Source: CAWGYQ01 sp963817395 (GTDB lineage: Bacteria > Acidobacteriota > Vicinamibacteria > Vicinamibacterales > CAVPJW01). Taken from it: a stretch of 64,000 nucleotides of DNA. Positions within the stretch are counted from its first letter, which is position 1. The number at the start of each line of letters is the position of its first letter. The translations under genes and the position numbers were made by a program. The notes below the pieces were generated by a model. The model was not told the DNA's origin, did not search any database, and worked only from the letters and a program-made list of their open reading frames with translations. The stretch is from contig CAWFOC010000012.1 in the NCBI GenBank assembly GCA_963817395.1, positions 248,001 to 312,000 on the forward strand, read 5' to 3'. This document shows positions 62,518 through 64,000 of this stretch, one piece after another.

Positions 62518-63308
62518 GAGCGGCTCGCGCACGAGTCGTTCGTGCATTGACCGCAGCCACCCTCGACGCCGCACGCCCCGCAGCCAGTGGGGTTGTCACA
62601 TCCGCCCTCGCCGGCGCAGCCTCCGTGCGTGACGCCCTTGCCGTTGGGCAGCTCGTAGCGCAGACAACATTTGAGTCGGCCGCACAACCCCGACAACCGA
62701 GATGGGTTCAGGCTCAGGTCCTGCTGTTTGGCCATCTTGATGGAGATGGGCTCGAAGCTCTGCAGCCAGGTCGTGCAACACAACGGGCGTCCGCACGACC
62801 CATACCCGCCGAGGATCTTCGCCTCGTCGCGCACGCCGATCTGCCGCATCTCGATGCGGGTCCTGAATTCCGTGGCGAGCTCACGAACCAGCTCGCGAAA
62901 ATCGACCCGGCTCTCTGCCGTGAAATAGAAGATCAGTCGTGAACCGTCGAAGAGCTGTTCCACGCGCGCGAGCTTCATCGGCAGACCTCGCTCGCGAATC
63001 TTCATCAACGCCACCCGCCTGGCCTCTTCCTCACGGTGACGGTGTTTCAGCCGGCTGACGATGTCCTCAGCGGTCGCACGGCGGATGACCCGATCGGGCG
63101 AGTCGGAGGGCAGCTGCCGTTTCGACTCGAGCGCGGGCGGCATGCTCACGACTTCGCCCACGGCCGGGCCGGCCTCGGTGCGAACCACCATCTGATCGCC
63201 GCGTGTGGGAGTGGATGCCGGATCGAGATCGCCCAGCAGAAAGGAATGGGCGCGACCGATCGGACTGAACCTGATGGAGACGAAGCGAGCGCGATCCTCG
63301 GAGGTCAC
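62514..63308 (-). CDS. PSP1-domain protein of the YaaT/RicT type with a Cys-rich tail
   Basis: A 264-residue PSP1 protein. The family core is GGYGSCGRPLCCTTWL, PISIKMAKQQDLSLNPSRLS, and GLCGRLKCCLRYE, whose cysteines hold iron-sulfur clusters in the Bacillus RicA/RicF/RicT complex that works with RNase Y. Beyond the core, the last ~45 residues carry seven more cysteines in Gly-rich spacing (GGCAGEGGCDNPTGCGACG), ending TNDSCASRS. Whether the tail binds metal is unknown. It is coupled to pdxA and follows the delta-prime gene by 36 bases, a neighbourhood (holB-yaaT) also known in Firmicutes. Confidence 0.88.
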   Translation of the reverse strand: MTSEDRARFVSIRFSPIGRAHSFLLGDLDPASTPTRGDQMVVRTEAGPAVGEVVSMPPALESKRQLPSDSPDRVIRRATAEDIVSRLKHRHREEEARRVALMKIRERGLPMKLARVEQLFDGSRLIFYFTAESRVDFRELVRELATEFRTRIEMRQIGVRDEAKILGGYGSCGRPLCCTTWLQSFEPISIKMAKQQDLSLNPSRLSGLCGRLKCCLRYELPNGKGVTHGGCAGEGGCDNPTGCGACGVEGGCGQCTNDSCASRS

Positions 63309-63344
63309 GTCGCACCTCTATGACCGCCCCTGACGCGCTGCGCG

Positions 63345-64000
63345 TTAGATCTGGAGCACGAGCCAGTCGGCGACGAGCTTCGGACTGGCATGGCGATCCA
63401 GCGCGCCGAGCGCGCGATCGACGGCCGTAAACGCACGAACCGCACGGGCACGGTCGAACGCCCGAGTCAGCGCGCCGAGCTCTGACTCGAGATCTGCGTT
63501 CGCCAGCATCCGGCGGTCCGCACGACTGTTGAGAACGGCGACATCCCGCAGCAGCGTGGCGACCATTCGCAGACAGCCCGCGAGCTGGTCTCGCGCCTCT
63601 GCCGGCGACTGGCCCGATTCCTTGGGCAACAGATCCTTGGCGAGCGCGAGCCGCTGCCGCTCGTCGCGCGCGCGCGCCGAAGCCTGGAGGATGTCGTGGG
63701 CTGCCGCCCGGCTGTTGGCGCGCCCCTCACGATGCACCTCGAGGGCCCGCGCCACACTGCCCTCACCGAGCGACGCGGCCTGACGCGCGTCCGCCGGTTT
63801 CAGACGGCATCGCGCAGTCAGCACGTGCTCGATCTCCGGCACGGCGAGCCGGGCGAATCTCAGTTGCGCGCAGCGCGACCGCACCGTGGGCAACAGCACG
63901 TCGGGCCGCGCCGTGACCAGGATGAAGACCGAGCTCGACGGCGGCTCCTCGAGCCTCTTGAGGAGCGCGCTTTGCGCATGATGTTCCAGCGTGTCGGCAT
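63345..64000 (-). CDS. holB: DNA polymerase III delta-prime subunit (5' end outside window)
   Basis: The C-terminal ~218 residues of a clamp-loader subunit; the gene continues past the right edge. The visible start ADTLEHHAQSALLKRLEEPP and SSVFILVTARPDVLLPTVRS is the conserved sensor-1 region of delta prime, with RSRCAQLRF after it. The helical C-terminal domain that joins the clamp-loader ring follows. The assignment rests on this region and on the neighbour yaaT-type gene. The N-terminal Walker and zinc regions are not visible. Confidence 0.85.
   Translation of the reverse strand, partial: ADTLEHHAQSALLKRLEEPPSSSVFILVTARPDVLLPTVRSRCAQLRFARLAVPEIEHVLTARCRLKPADARQAASLGEGSVARALEVHREGRANSRAAAHDILQASARARDERQRLALAKDLLPKESGQSPAEARDQLAGCLRMVATLLRDVAVLNSRADRRMLANADLESELGALTRAFDRARAVRAFTAVDRALGALDRHASPKLVADWLVLQI

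Noticed and set aside
1..64000. tRNA, rRNA, CRISPR arrays, insertion sequences, attachment sites
   Set aside because: None could be recognised on reading both strands; weak candidates did not fold or repeat convincingly.

Overview
The window reads as one 64 kb piece of a GC-rich Gram-negative-type bacterial chromosome. No taxonomic marker (rRNA, ribosomal protein) lies inside it. The gene content (NTT-like carriers with HEAT repeats, Ser/Thr kinases fused to TPRs, PD40 propeller proteins, many family 2 glycosyltransferases, proteins carrying a GWAVDR-type domain) fits Acidobacteriota, most likely Vicinamibacteria; this is an inference from gene style. No rRNA, tRNA, CRISPR array, insertion sequence or phage gene was found.

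Layout. 1-5.7 kb: a divergent pair of large membrane carriers with HEAT repeats, one also carrying two cyclic-nucleotide-binding-like domains. 5.8-11.4 kb: an exported atypical kinase facing an exported metallophosphatase, then transketolase and a YyaL-like protein. 11.5-15.5 kb: a + strand run of DUF4149, a GAF/fRMsr-like protein, NAD-isocitrate dehydrogenase, a PlsB-like acyltransferase and proline dehydrogenase. 15.8-25.5 kb: a small zinc-type protein, a PD40 protein, tRNA nucleotidyltransferase, a five-gene minus-strand operon with a DisA_N-like sensor protein, a ligase-ACP-acyltransferase fusion and IF-1. 25.5-35 kb: methyltransferase, PhyH oxygenase, MerR-TPR protein, glucokinase, M24 peptidase, a kinase-TPR protein and a lone transhydrogenase alpha subunit. 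35-60.4 kb: a surface-polysaccharide region. 60.4-64 kb: SmpB, PdxA, a YaaT/RicT-type PSP1 protein and DNA polymerase III delta prime (partial).

The polysaccharide region holds sugar-nucleotide enzymes (Gmd, RfbC, RfbD, a UDP-sugar dehydrogenase, a DegT aminotransferase), a WecA-like initiating transferase fused to the membrane half of a CapD-like protein, five glycosyltransferase domains in four genes, a methyltransferase with a coiled-coil stalk, an O-antigen ligase/polymerase, a secreted GSDH-fold enzyme and a secreted repeat protein preceded by a good sigma-54 promoter. RfbA, RfbB, Fcl, a Wzx flippase and a Wzz regulator are not in the window. The main assembly-line genes run on the minus strand from 51.0 to 38.3 kb with tiny gaps or 4-base overlaps, so they could be one transcript.

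Two window-wide features matter for any reader. First, about 28 single-base frame breaks split otherwise well-conserved genes, heavily clustered at 36-46 kb and 53-56 kb; most are repaired by removing one base, which points to insertion-type assembly error more than gene decay. I annotate such genes as single features across the break. Second, several genes have a good -10 hexamer only 6-8 bases before the start codon, which suggests frequent leaderless transcription and helped choose starts.
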